From Acidobacteriaceae bacterium (GTDB lineage Bacteria > Acidobacteriota > Terriglobia > Terriglobales > Acidobacteriaceae), in NCBI GenBank assembly GCA_025352065.1, contig JANXUC010000164.1, forward strand, positions 1-64,000: a stretch of DNA of 64,000 nucleotides, read 5' to 3'. Each line of letters opens with the position of its first letter. Positions within the stretch are counted from its first letter, which is position 1. A model generated the notes under the pieces. The model had not been told where the DNA came from. It searched no databases and was given only the letters and a program-made list of their open reading frames with translations. Of the stretch, positions 16,743 to 26,610 are shown one piece after another. The position numbers and the translations under genes were made by a program.

Positions 16743-16927
16743 GCGTTTAAGAACAACGGGTGCCCCGTCCTTCTTTCGCGTACTTTGGGAAAGAGGGCGG
16801 GGACTTCTACCGTGATCGTGTGGCAGCGAAGCTTGCTCCGCTGGGCGGTTGATCCGTATCAGGGCACGGCTTTAGCCGTGCCGTTAAGCGCCTAAATGAA
16901 TTGCGGCTTTAGCCGCTGCAAAACTCC
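16743..16927. repeat. Family C and F repeats between rplT and pheS
   Basis: A family C hairpin at about 16758-16807 (GGTGCCCCGTCCTTCTTT ... AAAGAGGGCGGGGA) is followed by GGCACGGCTTTAGCCGTGCC near 16863-16882 and a further GCGGCTTTAGCCGC near 16903-16916, both short palindromic hairpins. The pheS start codon follows directly with no strong Shine-Dalgarno sequence. Confidence 0.55.
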
Positions 16928-18025
16928 ATGTACACCGTCCCCCAACTCACGGACTTCTCGGGCCAAGCCCTGAACGCAGAAAAAGAGCGCCTGACCGACG
17001 CTGTGGAATCTGAAGCCGCCGCCGTCAAAGACGAAGCCGCGCAAAAACTTTTTCGCGACCGCTGGATGGCCCGCAAAAACGGCATCCTAACCCAAGTCAA
17101 CGACCTCTGGCTCAAAGCCTCCCCCAAAGAAGCCAAGCGGGATGTCGGCGCGCTCGTCAACGACATCAAAATCCTGGTTGAGAGCACCGTGGACGCCACC
17201 GCCCTCGGCCTGAAGCCCCAATCAGTCACCGTCTCCGACCGCCTCGACATCACCCTCCCCGGAATCCGCCGCCCGATTGGCGCCGAGCATCCCGTCCTCC
17301 GCACCATGAACGACGTCATCTCCGTCTTCCGCGCCATGGGATACTCCGTCGCAGAAGGCCCCGAAGTCGAAACCGATTTCTATAATTTCGAAGCACTAAA
17401 CTTTCCGCCGAACCACCCCGCCCGCGACACCCAGGACACGCTCACCATCGCCGACCAGGAATCGAAGCCCCTGCGCGAACGCCTGCTGCTGCGCACGCAC
17501 ACGAGTCCGGTCCAGATTCGCACCATGGAACAACAGAAGCCCCCGGTCCGCATCATCTGCCCCGGCAAAGTTCACCGCCGCGACACGCCCGATGCCAGCC
17601 ATTCACCGGTCTTCCACCAAGTCGAAGGTTTAGCGGTCGACACAAACATCACATTCAGCGACTTAAAAGGCACGCTTGATCACGCCATGAAAGCGCTCTT
17701 CGGCTCAGCGGTAAAGACAAGATTTTTCCCGTCCTTCTTCCCCTTCACCGAACCAAGCGCCGACGTTGCGATCAGTTGCATCATCTGCGGCGGCAAGGGC
17801 TGCCGCACCTGCAAACAAACTGGTTGGGTCGAACTGATGGGCTGCGGCATGGTCGATCCCAGCGTCTTTGATTTCGTGAAAGACAACGGCTACGACTCCA
17901 CCAAAATCAGTGGTTTCGCTTTTGGAATGGGCGTTGAACGCCTGGCCATGATGAAGTACGGCATCGACGACATCCAATTGCTGTTTCAGGGGGACGTGCG
18001 CTTTTTACAGCAAGAAAGCAATTGA
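16928..18025 (+). CDS. pheS: Phenylalanyl-tRNA synthetase alpha subunit
   Basis: 365 residues. The N-terminal ~90 residues are a charged helical arm that contacts tRNA-Phe. The class II catalytic core follows: motif 2 around FHQVEGLAVD and motif 3 around GFAFGMGVERLAMMKYGI. HRRDTPDASHSPVF is a strong family signature. Partnered with PheT, it charges tRNA-Phe in an alpha2-beta2 complex. It contains the CIICGGKGCRTCKQTGW stretch, four cysteines in a small loop that could bind zinc, as in some bacterial PheS. pheT starts 43 bp downstream. Confidence 0.95.
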   Translation: MYTVPQLTDFSGQALNAEKERLTDAVESEAAAVKDEAAQKLFRDRWMARKNGILTQVNDLWLKASPKEAKRDVGALVNDIKILVESTVDATALGLKPQSVTVSDRLDITLPGIRRPIGAEHPVLRTMNDVISVFRAMGYSVAEGPEVETDFYNFEALNFPPNHPARDTQDTLTIADQESKPLRERLLLRTHTSPVQIRTMEQQKPPVRIICPGKVHRRDTPDASHSPVFHQVEGLAVDTNITFSDLKGTLDHAMKALFGSAVKTRFFPSFFPFTEPSADVAISCIICGGKGCRTCKQTGWVELMGCGMVDPSVFDFVKDNGYDSTKISGFAFGMGVERLAMMKYGIDDIQLLFQGDVRFLQQESN

Positions 18026-18068
18026 CGGTGCCCCAGCTTCAGCCGCTGAGGTAAGGCTTCTTAGTCTC

Positions 18069-20129
18069 ATGAAACTCTCCGCCCAATGGCTCCGTGAATT
18101 CGTAGAAATCCCCGTCGACGACGCGCGCCTAGCCGACGACCTCACCCACGCTGGCATCGCCGTCGAAACCGCCACCGGCTCCTGGGATGGCCCCATCTTA
18201 GACACCGTCTTCGACATGGACATCACCACCAACCGTCCCGATGCCATGAACCACTACGGCGCAGCCCGCGAAGCCTCCGCCCTGTACGATCTTCCGCTCA
18301 AGCCCACTGTTCCAAAACTGCCGACTGCCAAGCCCGGCACCGGCTTCCCCATCGAAATCCAGGAACCCGACCTCTGCCCCCGCTTCACGGCCCGCGTAGT
18401 CCGCAACGTCGTCATTCGACCTTCTCCGGCCCCGATCACCAAGCGCCTTGCCCTGCTCGACCATCGCGGCATCAGCAACGTAGTCGATGCCTCCAACTAT
18501 GTCCTCTGGGAAATCGGCAAACCGACGCACGCCTTTGATCTCGATCTTCTCGAAGGCGGCAAAATCGTAATCCGCAAAGCCTGCGCCGGGGAAACGCTGA
18601 AGACTCTCGACGGCATCGAGCGCAAGCTCACCAACGAAGACCTAATCGTGGCCGATGGCCGCAAACCTATTGCGCTAGCTGGCGTCATGGGCGGCTTCGA
18701 TACCATGATCACCGACAAAACGAAGAATATCCTGATCGAGTCCGCCTGGTTCGATCCAGCAACGGTTCGCGCAATGTCGCGCCGCCACGGCCTCCACACC
18801 GACGCCTCACACCGCTTCGAACGCGGCGCCGATTTTGAATCCACGATCCTCTCTTGTAACCGCGTAGCCGAACTCGTTCTTGCGTCCGGCGTCGGAGAAC
18901 CAAACGGAGAACTCGAAGGCGACATCATCGACATCATCGCTCGCCCATTGCCCCGGACGTCTGTAATTCTGCACCTCGCGGAAGTGCGCCGCCACCTCGG
19001 CAAAGAACTTACCTACGATGAAGTCTGCCGTATTCTGCAGCGCCTGGGTTTTACTCTGACCCCTGCAACGGCAGACGAAAACGCCGAGCTTCCGGTCACC
19101 ATCCCGAGCTGGCGTCTCGACGTTACGCGCGAGATTGATCTAATCGAAGAAATCGCGCGCCAGCATGGCTACAACAAATTTCCCAACACGCTACCGCCGT
19201 TTTCAGGCTCCGTCACCGAACTTCCGAATGCTCCAAAAGATGCCCGCCTGCGCACTTCTCTGCTCGCGCTCGGCTACAACGAAGCCATTTCCATGACGTT
19301 CATCGCGCCCGAACACGCCAAAACATTCTCCGCTGCAGATGTCCTCATGGTTGCGAACCCTCTCAGCGACGAGGCTTCCGCCATGCGCACCTCGCTGATT
19401 CCTGGCATGCTCGACATGCTGGCCTGGAACCTCAACCGCGGCTCCGACAATGTTCGCCTGTTCGAATCTGGGAACATCTTCGAAAAGACAGCCACGTCCC
19501 GCGACGAACAAAAACGCATCTGCATGGGCGCCACAGGCAACGCGATTCCTACCAGCGTTCACGAGAAATCACGCCCCTATTCCTTCTTCGACGTCAAGGG
19601 CGATATCGAAGCTCTTCTCTCGGCCTTTCTTAACTCCGTCGCGTTCGACACGGGTGCGGCGCCGTACTTCCACCCCGGACGCTCCGCGCGCGCTATTATC
19701 GGCGGCAAGCAAGTCGCACAATTCGGCCAGATCCACCCCGACATCGCAGCCGTTCGCAAATTCCGCCAGGACGTTTTTGTCGCCGAGATCTACCTCGACA
19801 AACTCTACGAAGAAAAGCTGCGAGAGCCTCGTTACTCGACCCCGTCGAAATTCCCCGCCGTCGCTCGCGACTTTTCGTTTGTTTTCCCCGAGACGACTGC
19901 TTTTGAAGATATCCGCATCGTTGTCCGCGGCCTTCCCATCCCCTTACTCGCCGCCTTCGACCCTGTCGAGACCTTCCGTGGCGGCAACACCGCCGCAGGC
20001 AAGTATTCCCTGCTCCTCCGCGCTATCTTCCAGTCTCCCGACCGCACCCTCCGTGAAGAAGAACTCGCACTGTGGTCAACCCAAATCATGCAATCGTTAG
20101 TAAATCTCGGTGGCGCTCTGCGAACTTAA
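18069..20129 (+). CDS. pheT: Phenylalanyl-tRNA synthetase beta subunit (short form)
   Basis: 686 residues; the usual bacterial form is near 800. The N-terminus (MKLSAQWLREFVEIPV) runs directly into DMDITTNRPDAMNHYGAARE, so the EMAP/B2 tRNA-binding-like domain normally found at about residues 40-150 is absent. The B3/B4 editing region (GISNVVDASNYVL, KTLDGIERKL), the B5 domain, the catalytic-like core (ARQHGYNKFPNTLPP) and the C-terminal FDX-ACB anticodon domain (SLLLRAIFQSPDRTLREEE) are present. The protein should still form the alpha2-beta2 synthetase. No frameshift is evident. Confidence 0.94.
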   Translation: MKLSAQWLREFVEIPVDDARLADDLTHAGIAVETATGSWDGPILDTVFDMDITTNRPDAMNHYGAAREASALYDLPLKPTVPKLPTAKPGTGFPIEIQEPDLCPRFTARVVRNVVIRPSPAPITKRLALLDHRGISNVVDASNYVLWEIGKPTHAFDLDLLEGGKIVIRKACAGETLKTLDGIERKLTNEDLIVADGRKPIALAGVMGGFDTMITDKTKNILIESAWFDPATVRAMSRRHGLHTDASHRFERGADFESTILSCNRVAELVLASGVGEPNGELEGDIIDIIARPLPRTSVILHLAEVRRHLGKELTYDEVCRILQRLGFTLTPATADENAELPVTIPSWRLDVTREIDLIEEIARQHGYNKFPNTLPPFSGSVTELPNAPKDARLRTSLLALGYNEAISMTFIAPEHAKTFSAADVLMVANPLSDEASAMRTSLIPGMLDMLAWNLNRGSDNVRLFESGNIFEKTATSRDEQKRICMGATGNAIPTSVHEKSRPYSFFDVKGDIEALLSAFLNSVAFDTGAAPYFHPGRSARAIIGGKQVAQFGQIHPDIAAVRKFRQDVFVAEIYLDKLYEEKLREPRYSTPSKFPAVARDFSFVFPETTAFEDIRIVVRGLPIPLLAAFDPVETFRGGNTAAGKYSLLLRAIFQSPDRTLREEELALWSTQIMQSLVNLGGALRT

Positions 20130-20268
20130 CCACGAAATGCCCGCGACAACCGAAGAATCAGATCCTCACTCAGTTTGCCCCTCTGTGTAACTCCGTGTTC
20201 TCAGTGGTTACCAGCGCTTCGGGTCCTTCTCAGCGCCTCCGTAGTAAATCAAACTTATACTGGAGCAC

Positions 20269-21450
20269 ATGACCAAAACCTTCGTCAGCGACAAAGTCGC
20301 CCGCTTCACCGAATCCGTCATCCGCGACATGTCTCGCCAAGCCGCACAGCACAACGCCGTCAACCTCGCCCAAGGCTTCCCCGACTTCCCCGCCCCGGAA
20401 GAAATCAAACGCGCCGCCCAGGAAGCCGTCGGCAAAGACATCAACCAATACGCCATCACCTGGGGCTCGCGCCATCTCCGCGCCGCCATTGCCCGCCAAA
20501 TGCAACTCTGGCAAGGCGTCACCATTGATCCAGAAACAGAAATCACCGTCTGCTGCGGCTCCACCGAAGCTATGATGGCCGCCCTTCTCGCCACCACGAA
20601 TCCCGGCGAAGAAGTCATCATCTTCGAGCCCTACTACGAAAACTACGGCCCCGACACCATCCTAAGCGGAGCCAAACCAGTCTTCGTCAAACTCCGCCCA
20701 CCGCAAGAACTCAACGGCGAATGGACTTTCGACGAACACCAACTCCGCGCCGCCTTCCACAGCCACACCAAAGCCATCATCGTCAACACGCCGAACAATC
20801 CCACCGGCAAAGTGTTCTCGCGCCCAGAACTCGAGCTCATCCGCGACCTCTGCCTCGAATTCAACGTCCTCGCCATCACCGACGAGATCTACGAACATAT
20901 TCTCTACGACGGCGCGAAGCACATCTCCCTCGTCGAACTCGATGGCATGCGCGACCGCACCATCGTCATCAACGGCATGTCAAAAACTTTCAGCGTCACC
21001 GGATGGCGGGTAGGATGGGCTGTTGCGGCTCCGCAAATCACTTCCGCCATCCGCAAAGTCCACGACTTTCTCACCGTCGGCGCTCCCGCCCCTCTGCAAG
21101 AAGCCGGAGCCGTCGCCCTAAGCCTGCCTCCGACTTACTATCAAGATCTCGCCGCCCGTTACCTCGCGCGCCGCAACCATTTAATGCCCGTTCTCGATAA
21201 AGCTGGCTTCCTCTGTTTCCGTCCACGCGGCGCCTACTACGTCATGACCGACATCAGCGCCTTCGCTTTCGACAATGACCTCCTCTTCGCCAAACATTTA
21301 GTCCAGAATATCGGCATCGCTTGCGTCCCCGGCTCCAGCTTTTACAACGATCCCCGCGACGGTGCCCGCCAAGTCCGCTTCGCCTTCTGCAAACGTGAGC
21401 AAACTCTCGACGCAGCCGCCGAACGCTTCCGCAAACTGCAAATACACTAG
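20269..21450 (+). CDS. PLP-dependent class I/II aminotransferase
   Basis: 393 residues of fold type I. K239 in INGMSKTFSVTGWRVGW would form the aldimine with PLP; N177 in NTPNNPTG and D205 in AITDEIYEH contact the cofactor; the conserved Arg near RQVRFAFC would bind the substrate carboxylate. The N-terminal pattern NAVNLAQGFPDFPAPEEI and TWGSRHLR resemble methionine/kynurenine-type aminotransferases (YbdL, KAT) more than aspartate aminotransferase. Substrate specificity is uncertain. The gene is monocistronic, separated from pheT by 139 bp. Confidence 0.85.
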   Translation: MTKTFVSDKVARFTESVIRDMSRQAAQHNAVNLAQGFPDFPAPEEIKRAAQEAVGKDINQYAITWGSRHLRAAIARQMQLWQGVTIDPETEITVCCGSTEAMMAALLATTNPGEEVIIFEPYYENYGPDTILSGAKPVFVKLRPPQELNGEWTFDEHQLRAAFHSHTKAIIVNTPNNPTGKVFSRPELELIRDLCLEFNVLAITDEIYEHILYDGAKHISLVELDGMRDRTIVINGMSKTFSVTGWRVGWAVAAPQITSAIRKVHDFLTVGAPAPLQEAGAVALSLPPTYYQDLAARYLARRNHLMPVLDKAGFLCFRPRGAYYVMTDISAFAFDNDLLFAKHLVQNIGIACVPGSSFYNDPRDGARQVRFAFCKREQTLDAAAERFRKLQIH

Positions 21451-21470
21451 CTTTCAAGAAACGCCCGTTC

Positions 21471-21515
21471 AGATTGTCATTCCGAACGGCCTTATAGTGA
21501 GGAATCTGCTTTTCC
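21471..21515. repeat. Family A dispersed repeat
   Basis: AGATTGTCATTCCGAACGGC followed by TAGTGAGGAATCTGCTTTT, a full copy of the family that also occurs near 4931, 25262, 25972, 26675, 41772 and 44376. Confidence 0.7.
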
Positions 21516-21577
21516 GGCCCCGGTCTGCGATATACTCGGCCTAAGCGGCCCAGTTTTTAAGGAAGAGGATTCCAACC

Positions 21578-21859
21578 ATGTCAGCCAAAGCGGAAGTGTT
21601 GTCAATGGATTTGCCAGCGGATGATTTTCACGCACTGGAAGAGAAAGTATACCGCACTATCGAAATGCTAAAGTCCGCCCGCGAAGCCAAAGCCACTGCC
21701 GAGCGCGACGCACTCCGCCTCCGTGAGCAACTCGAAGCCCGCGTAGAAGAAATCGAAAATCTCAAACGCGAAGCCATGAAACTCCGTAAAGACCGCGAAG
21801 AAGTTCGCTCCCGCGTAGAAAAGATGATGCGCCAAATTGAAGAAGTCGCCGCCAACTAA
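21578..21859 (+). CDS. ZapB-like coiled-coil protein
   Basis: 93 residues, almost entirely charged heptad-rich helix (VYRTIEMLKSAREAKATAER, LREQLEARVEEIENLKREAM) predicted to form a coiled coil. There is no signal peptide or membrane segment. The next gene, 26 bp away, is zapA, so a role as a ZapB-like partner in bundling FtsZ filaments at the division site is likely. The assignment is by context and shape; short coiled coils cannot be named by sequence alone. Confidence 0.7.
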   Translation: MSAKAEVLSMDLPADDFHALEEKVYRTIEMLKSAREAKATAERDALRLREQLEARVEEIENLKREAMKLRKDREEVRSRVEKMMRQIEEVAAN

Positions 21860-21885
21860 ACTGCGGCAGTTCAGGAGAGATTGCT

Positions 21886-22242
21886 ATGGCATCGGTTCCA
21901 AAAGAATCCAACGCGTCGCGCTCGTCTGAGACTTCGACTCCAGATTCAGCCACCAGCGTTCGCGTCGAAATCTTCGACCAGGCCTACAACCTCCGCGGCA
22001 CCGATCCCGACTACATCAAGCAGTTAGCGGAATACGTCGACTCCAAAATGCGCGCAGTCGCCTCGCAGACCACCACGGTTGAAACCATCCGGCTCGCCGT
22101 CCTCGCCGCCCTCAACATCGCCGACGAGTACCACATGCTCCTCAAGAACAACGACACTCCGTCTTCCGAGTACAGCAAACGCGCAAAAACCTTGGCCCTG
22201 GTTTTAGATGAAGTCCTGGAAACCCACCGCCGCACCGGATAG
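21886..22242 (+). CDS. zapA: Cell division protein ZapA
   Basis: 118 residues. After a Ser/Thr-rich N-terminal extension of about 25 residues comes the ZapA domain: VRVEIFDQAYNLRGTDPDYI, then QLAEYVDSKMRAVAS and IRLAVLAALNIADEYHML, matching the globular beta-alpha head and start of the dimer helix. ZapA binds FtsZ and cross-links protofilaments. It has an AGGAG site 8 bp upstream. In many bacteria a 6S RNA follows zapA; here the downstream space is only a short repeat before convergent alaS. Confidence 0.87.
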   Translation: MASVPKESNASRSSETSTPDSATSVRVEIFDQAYNLRGTDPDYIKQLAEYVDSKMRAVASQTTTVETIRLAVLAALNIADEYHMLLKNNDTPSSEYSKRAKTLALVLDEVLETHRRTG

Positions 22243-22252
22243 AGAAAGCTCG

Positions 22253-22284
22253 TGTAGGGCGAGCATTCTGCTCGCCGCTCTCGT
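22253..22284. repeat. Family D dispersed repeat
   Basis: GTGTAGGGCGAGCATTCTGC then TCGCCGCTCT, containing the inverted pair GGCGAGCA/TGCTCGCC. Other copies lie at about 26611, 26739, 31371 and 48710. Here it sits between the convergent zapA and alaS genes, where it could act as a bidirectional stop. Confidence 0.65.
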
Positions 22285-22294
22285 TCGGATAAAC

Positions 22295-25159
22295 CTATCC
22301 GAGCAACTCCTCCACCACCCCGTAAACCGCGCCCAGCGCCCCATCCAGGGCCGCTACGTCTTTTCCACCAGCCTCGGCCATATCCGGGCGCCCGCCACCC
22401 TTGCCTCCAACCTTCTGCGCGATTGGAGCAATCACTTTCCCCGCCTGTACCCGTCCAACCAAATCCTTCGTAACGCAGACAATCAACGACACGCCACCCT
22501 CGCCAGCCGATCCCAACACCACCACTCCCGACCCAATCTTGTCGCGAAGCTGATCCACCAGCGTCCGCATCTGCGCCCGTTCCAAATTGTCAACACGGTG
22601 CGCCAGCACCTTCACGCCCTTCACCAGTTTAATCTTGTCCTCCACCGACGCCACAGTTGATGACGCCGACTTCATCCGCACCTGATCCAGTTCCCGCGTC
22701 AGCCGCTTGATCTCCGAATCCTTCTTCTCCATCTCCCCGCGCAACGCCTCAGCCGGAGACTTCGTAGACTCTGCTCGATTGGTGAAACCTGCAACAATCT
22801 CTCCCAGTTCATGATCCCGTCGGAAGTGCTGCAAAGACCTCTCTCCCGCCACCGCCTCCACGCGGCGCACCCCAGAAGACACACTGCCTTCGCTCAGAAT
22901 CTTAATCAGCCCAATCTCGCCAGTCGCCGCCGTGTGCGTTCCGCCGCAAAGCTCCGTCGAGAAATCTCCAATCTTCACCACCCGAACCTTGTCGCCATAC
23001 TTCTCGCCAAACAGCGCCATCGCTTTGTATTCGTTCACCGCCTGATCAATCGGCACGTCGGCCATCGTCTTCACTTCCGTATTACGCAGAACTTCCTTAT
23101 TAATAATGCCCTCAACATCCTGCAACTCTTCGTCTTCCACCGCGGCAAAATGCGAAAAATCAAATCGCAAATGCCCCGCATCTACCAGCGACCCCGCCTG
23201 CTTCACATGTTTGCCCAAAGTCTCCCGCAGCGCCGCATGAAGAAGATGCGTCGCCGTATGATGCCGCATCGTCGCACGTCGAATATCGGAATCCACCACG
23301 GCATTCACCTTCTGCCCCACGCGAATCGCCTGCTTGGCCAAAACCTTGTGCGCCCGCACGCCCTGCACCGGTGCGTAACAGCCTTGTACTTCCGCAACGA
23401 TACTGTTGTGATCCTCGCTGTAAAGCAACCCGCGATCCCCAACCTGTCCGCCCGACTCCGCATAAAACGGCGTGTGGTCAAGAATAATTTCGCCTTCTTC
23501 GCCAGCACCCAACTCCTGCACACCTTGGCCCATTTTCAGAATAGCCAGAACTTCGCACCTACTAGATTCCGTCTGCCGATACCCCTCAAACTCCGACTTC
23601 GGCAAACTCTGATAAGCAGGATTCGCCGTCTGCTTCGCCGCACCCTTCCAGGAAGCACGGGCCCGTTTTTGCTCCGCCATCAGGGCGCTGTCAAAGCCTT
23701 CCGTATCAAAGGCCACACCTTGATCCCGGGCTGCGTCTTCTATGAAATCCCGTGGTAACCCGTACGTCTCGTACAGATTGAATGCCTTCGCCCCATCTAA
23801 CTTTGGAAAATAGTTCGCCCTAAAGTACGCGACAAGGTCGATATCCTCCTTCCATCCGCTCAGTTCGATTGCGACATCTGGAGTCACTCGCCGAGGATCA
23901 AGTCTTCGCAACACTTCGTCAAGCAATAAAGTATCTATCGGGCCATGATGATCTTTCCCGTAGCCTGCCAAGCACGCTGCCCTCTCTTCTTCCCTAGCGC
24001 TATTGAGCATCTCCTCCAACTTCTCCGAAGCTTGCTCAACCGTCCTACTAAATTGCTTCTCTTCAGCAAGAATAATTGACGAGACGCGGTCCGCGGTTTC
24101 TAAGAGCTCCGGATAAGCATGTTTCATGAGTTCGGAAACTACTGGAACCATGCGAAAGAAAAATGGTTCCCTTTGCTTTAGCAGGTGTCCGTGTCGAATC
24201 GCCCGCCGCATGATCTTTCGCAAAACATATCCACGGCCTTCGTTCGAGGGACGAACTCCGTCTGAAATCAAGAAAGTAGCTGCCCTTGCATGATCCGCAA
24301 TAATACGAAGCGACGGAACCACCTTGATATCGGCTTTAGGATCAACTTTCACCAACTCAGCTGCTCGACCAGTCAGTGGCGTGAACAAATCTGTCTCATA
24401 GTTCGAAATCACACCCTGCAATACCGACGCCACCCGCTCCAGCCCCATACCCGTATCAATCGACGGCTTCGGCAGAGGCGTCAACTTGCCGCTCGAATCG
24501 CGATCAAACTGCATGAACACCAAATTCCAAATCTCAACATACCGCCCGCACTCGCACCCAAATTTGCAGTCCGTGTGCCCCGCGTCGCTGGCCGCTGGAC
24601 CCATGTCATAGTGAATCTCGCTGCAAGGGCCGCACGGCCCCGTATCACCCATCTGCCAGAAATTGTCCTTCGACCCGAGCTCGAAAATCCTATCTTTCGC
24701 AATTCCCTGCCCCGCCCACAAGTCATACGCCTCGGCGTCCCGCTCCACACCGTTCTCACCCTTAAAAATCGTCACATACAGCTTGCCCTTATCAATCCCA
24801 AACCACTCCGGCGAAGTAATCAGTTCCCACGCATAGGCAACGGCATCTTTCTTGAAGTAGTCCCCAAAAGAAAAATTCCCCAGCATCTCAAAAAACGTAT
24901 GATGCCGGTTCGTAAACCCAACATTCTCCAGATCGTTATGCTTCCCGCCCGCTCGCACACACTTCTGCGAAGTCGTGGCCCGCACGTACCCGCGTTGTTC
25001 CACTCCAAGAAATACATCCTTGAACTGGTTCATCCCAGCATTGGTAAACAGCAAGGTAGGATCGTTCGCGGGAACCAGCGACGACGAGTGAACTTCCTTG
25101 TGCCCCTTCTGCACAAAGAAATCCAGAAACTTGCGGCGTATCTCCGAACCAGTCATCAT
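22295..25159 (-). CDS. alaS: Alanyl-tRNA synthetase
   Basis: 954 residues (the ATG three bases later is an equally good start); the family is normally about 870-890. The class II catalytic domain is at the N-terminus ([52 protein letters not shown]), with the editing domain around [17 protein letters not shown] and [13 protein letters not shown], then a C-terminal C-Ala domain. About 65 extra residues lie between the tRNA-recognition helices and the [20 protein letters not shown] segment (residues ~386-450, DNA 23806-24001), with codon use that looks less GC-biased than the rest. Catalytic and editing residues look intact, so it should be the essential AlaRS. Confidence 0.95.
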   Translation of the reverse strand: MMTGSEIRRKFLDFFVQKGHKEVHSSSLVPANDPTLLFTNAGMNQFKDVFLGVEQRGYVRATTSQKCVRAGGKHNDLENVGFTNRHHTFFEMLGNFSFGDYFKKDAVAYAWELITSPEWFGIDKGKLYVTIFKGENGVERDAEAYDLWAGQGIAKDRIFELGSKDNFWQMGDTGPCGPCSEIHYDMGPAASDAGHTDCKFGCECGRYVEIWNLVFMQFDRDSSGKLTPLPKPSIDTGMGLERVASVLQGVISNYETDLFTPLTGRAAELVKVDPKADIKVVPSLRIIADHARAATFLISDGVRPSNEGRGYVLRKIMRRAIRHGHLLKQREPFFFRMVPVVSELMKHAYPELLETADRVSSIILAEEKQFSRTVEQASEKLEEMLNSAREEERAACLAGYGKDHHGPIDTLLLDEVLRRLDPRRVTPDVAIELSGWKEDIDLVAYFRANYFPKLDGAKAFNLYETYGLPRDFIEDAARDQGVAFDTEGFDSALMAEQKRARASWKGAAKQTANPAYQSLPKSEFEGYRQTESSRCEVLAILKMGQGVQELGAGEEGEIILDHTPFYAESGGQVGDRGLLYSEDHNSIVAEVQGCYAPVQGVRAHKVLAKQAIRVGQKVNAVVDSDIRRATMRHHTATHLLHAALRETLGKHVKQAGSLVDAGHLRFDFSHFAAVEDEELQDVEGIINKEVLRNTEVKTMADVPIDQAVNEYKAMALFGEKYGDKVRVVKIGDFSTELCGGTHTAATGEIGLIKILSEGSVSSGVRRVEAVAGERSLQHFRRDHELGEIVAGFTNRAESTKSPAEALRGEMEKKDSEIKRLTRELDQVRMKSASSTVASVEDKIKLVKGVKVLAHRVDNLERAQMRTLVDQLRDKIGSGVVVLGSAGEGGVSLIVCVTKDLVGRVQAGKVIAPIAQKVGGKGGGRPDMAEAGGKDVAALDGALGAVYGVVEELLG

Positions 25160-25198
25160 GAAAGAAATTCTAAATGATTAGGCAAAAAAGAAGCGTTC

Positions 25199-25313
25199 GG
25201 TGCCCCAGGTTCACGCGCGTCCTCTGCGCGTGAACCTGGGTAGCGAGAGATCTCTCCCAAGATTGTCATTCCGCCCCTGAATGAAGTGAAGGGGAGCAAC
25301 CTGCTGTTGCTCT
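25199..25313. repeat. Family B hairpin plus family A copy
   Basis: CCCAGGTTCACGCGC (25204-25218) pairs perfectly with GCGCGTGAACCTGGG (25226-25240), a 15-bp stem with a 7-nt loop. A family A copy follows at about 25262-25313. Together they fill the space upstream of alaS; the alaS promoter must be close to or inside them. Confidence 0.7.
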
Positions 25314-25452
25314 TCGTCTGCCTTCGATGCCAAACCAGGCAAATACGCTGTATGCGCACCAAAAACTAAACTCCCTTAAGCATAGGCAACTCCACAAGGC
25401 ATTTACACACTCTAACCTTTCTTGGCCCTAATAAATTTAGACGGAGAGTTGA

Positions 25453-25905
25453 ATGCATAAGCAAATTGGCGTTGTTGCCTTGGCTATCACGTTGGCGATA
25501 GCGTTGACTGGGTGCGGCACCACGCCCGGCACCATTAACGGGTTTTGGACCGCTACTCTAACCAATCCCGCAGGGACGCCAGCGCTCGCGTTCCAAACCA
25601 CCTTCCTGCAGGGGGGCGGTACCGGGCTCACTATCAGTAACTTCGCGTTTACAACCTCGGGTTCTTGCTTTGTATCGGGGCAAACCTCGGAGACCGGTTC
25701 CTTTAGCCTCGGCGGGAACTACAACGGCAAGGTAACAGGTTCGCTCGCTATGATCGTCACAAGCACGGTTCCGAATGCAAACAACCTGCTCAACCTCAAG
25801 GGCACTGTAAACGGAGGCACCATTACCGGCACGTGGACCCTTACCGGGGGTACGGGTTGCACCGGAAATGGAACGTTCATAGCCACCTCCACGCGATCGG
25901 TATAG
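25453..25905 (+). CDS. Secreted lipoprotein of unknown function
   Basis: 150 residues. The N-terminus is a lipoprotein signal (VVALAITLAIALTGC) with a good lipobox ending at Cys22. The mature part is rich in Gly, Thr, Asn and Ser, with alternating hydrophobic strands (GFWTATLTNPAG, GKVTGSLAMIVTS, GTVNGGTITGTWTLTGGTG). This suggests a small all-beta, lipocalin- or jellyroll-like domain. Three further cysteines (two around SGSCF and one in TGCTG) may form a disulfide. No enzymatic motif is visible. It is monocistronic and flanked by dispersed repeats on both sides. Confidence 0.75.
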   Translation: MHKQIGVVALAITLAIALTGCGTTPGTINGFWTATLTNPAGTPALAFQTTFLQGGGTGLTISNFAFTTSGSCFVSGQTSETGSFSLGGNYNGKVTGSLAMIVTSTVPNANNLLNLKGTVNGGTITGTWTLTGGTGCTGNGTFIATSTRSV

Positions 25906-25917
25906 ACTTGGCAAGCT

Positions 25918-26003
25918 CGGTGCCCCAGATTCGCGTTCGTTTTTTTTGAACGCCAACCTGGGCGGCCGCTTCATTCCAAGTGCAGCGAGGAATCTGCCGT
26001 ATC
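25918..26003. repeat. Family B and family A repeats
   Basis: CGGTGCCCCAGATTCGCG ... CCAACCTGGG (family B, imperfect hairpin) followed by CATTCCAAGTGCAGCGAGG AATCTGCC (short family A). They separate the lipoprotein gene from convergent recX. Confidence 0.6.
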
Positions 26004-26042
26004 TCCCTGTGGGAACCTCTGTGTCATCTGTGGTTGGCCGTT

Positions 26043-26585
26043 CTACTCGGTGGTCTCTTCCGATTCCAGCGCCGTCAGCACTTCCTCTTCCACGTCCCAC
26101 TTCTTCAAGATCGTAAAAATCGTCTTCGGCCCAAACCCTGCCCGCATCAGTCCCCGGAAAATCCGCGCCGCCTGCTTCTGATCTTCCGGCTTCTTAATTC
26201 GTTTCCGACGAAGATACTCTCGCGCCTGCTTCTCGTCATTCACTTCCTCAAAAACTTCGCCCACAGTCTTCTCGATAACTTCGCCATGCACGCCGCGCAT
26301 CTTCAAGTCTGTCTCGATACGCCGTCGCCCGAATTTCTCATTATCCCGTCGGTACGACGAAAATGCCGTCGCATAACTCGTATCGTTCAAGTACCCCGAG
26401 TCCTTCAGACGAACAATCACCAGGTCCACCAGCGCCTGCCCCAACTCCGTATCAATCTCTACGCGATTCCGCAACAAACGCCGCATCTCCGCCACCGACC
26501 GCATTCGGCGTCCCAGCGCCCCCACCGCATACTCATGCAGAGACGCCTCGTCCATCAGTTTCGTCTTGGCGCGCGCAAAGGCCAT
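26043..26585 (-). CDS. recX: Regulatory protein RecX
   Basis: 180 residues from ATG 26585. A longer frame to 26627 exists, but its first 14 codons (MLALHMRF...) are simply the translated family D repeat, so the inner Met (MAFARAKTK) is preferred. RecX three-helix repeats are seen: LHEYAVGALGRRMRSVAEMR, LKDSGYLNDTSYATAFSSYR, FGRRRIETDLKMRGV and ARIFRGLMRAGFGPKTIF. RecX binds RecA filaments and limits their activity. No recA is adjacent. The frame is intact. Confidence 0.88.
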   Translation of the reverse strand: MAFARAKTKLMDEASLHEYAVGALGRRMRSVAEMRRLLRNRVEIDTELGQALVDLVIVRLKDSGYLNDTSYATAFSSYRRDNEKFGRRRIETDLKMRGVHGEVIEKTVGEVFEEVNDEKQAREYLRRKRIKKPEDQKQAARIFRGLMRAGFGPKTIFTILKKWDVEEEVLTALESEETTE

Positions 26586-26610
26586 AATCCTATTGTCGCA
26601 CCGGAACCGC

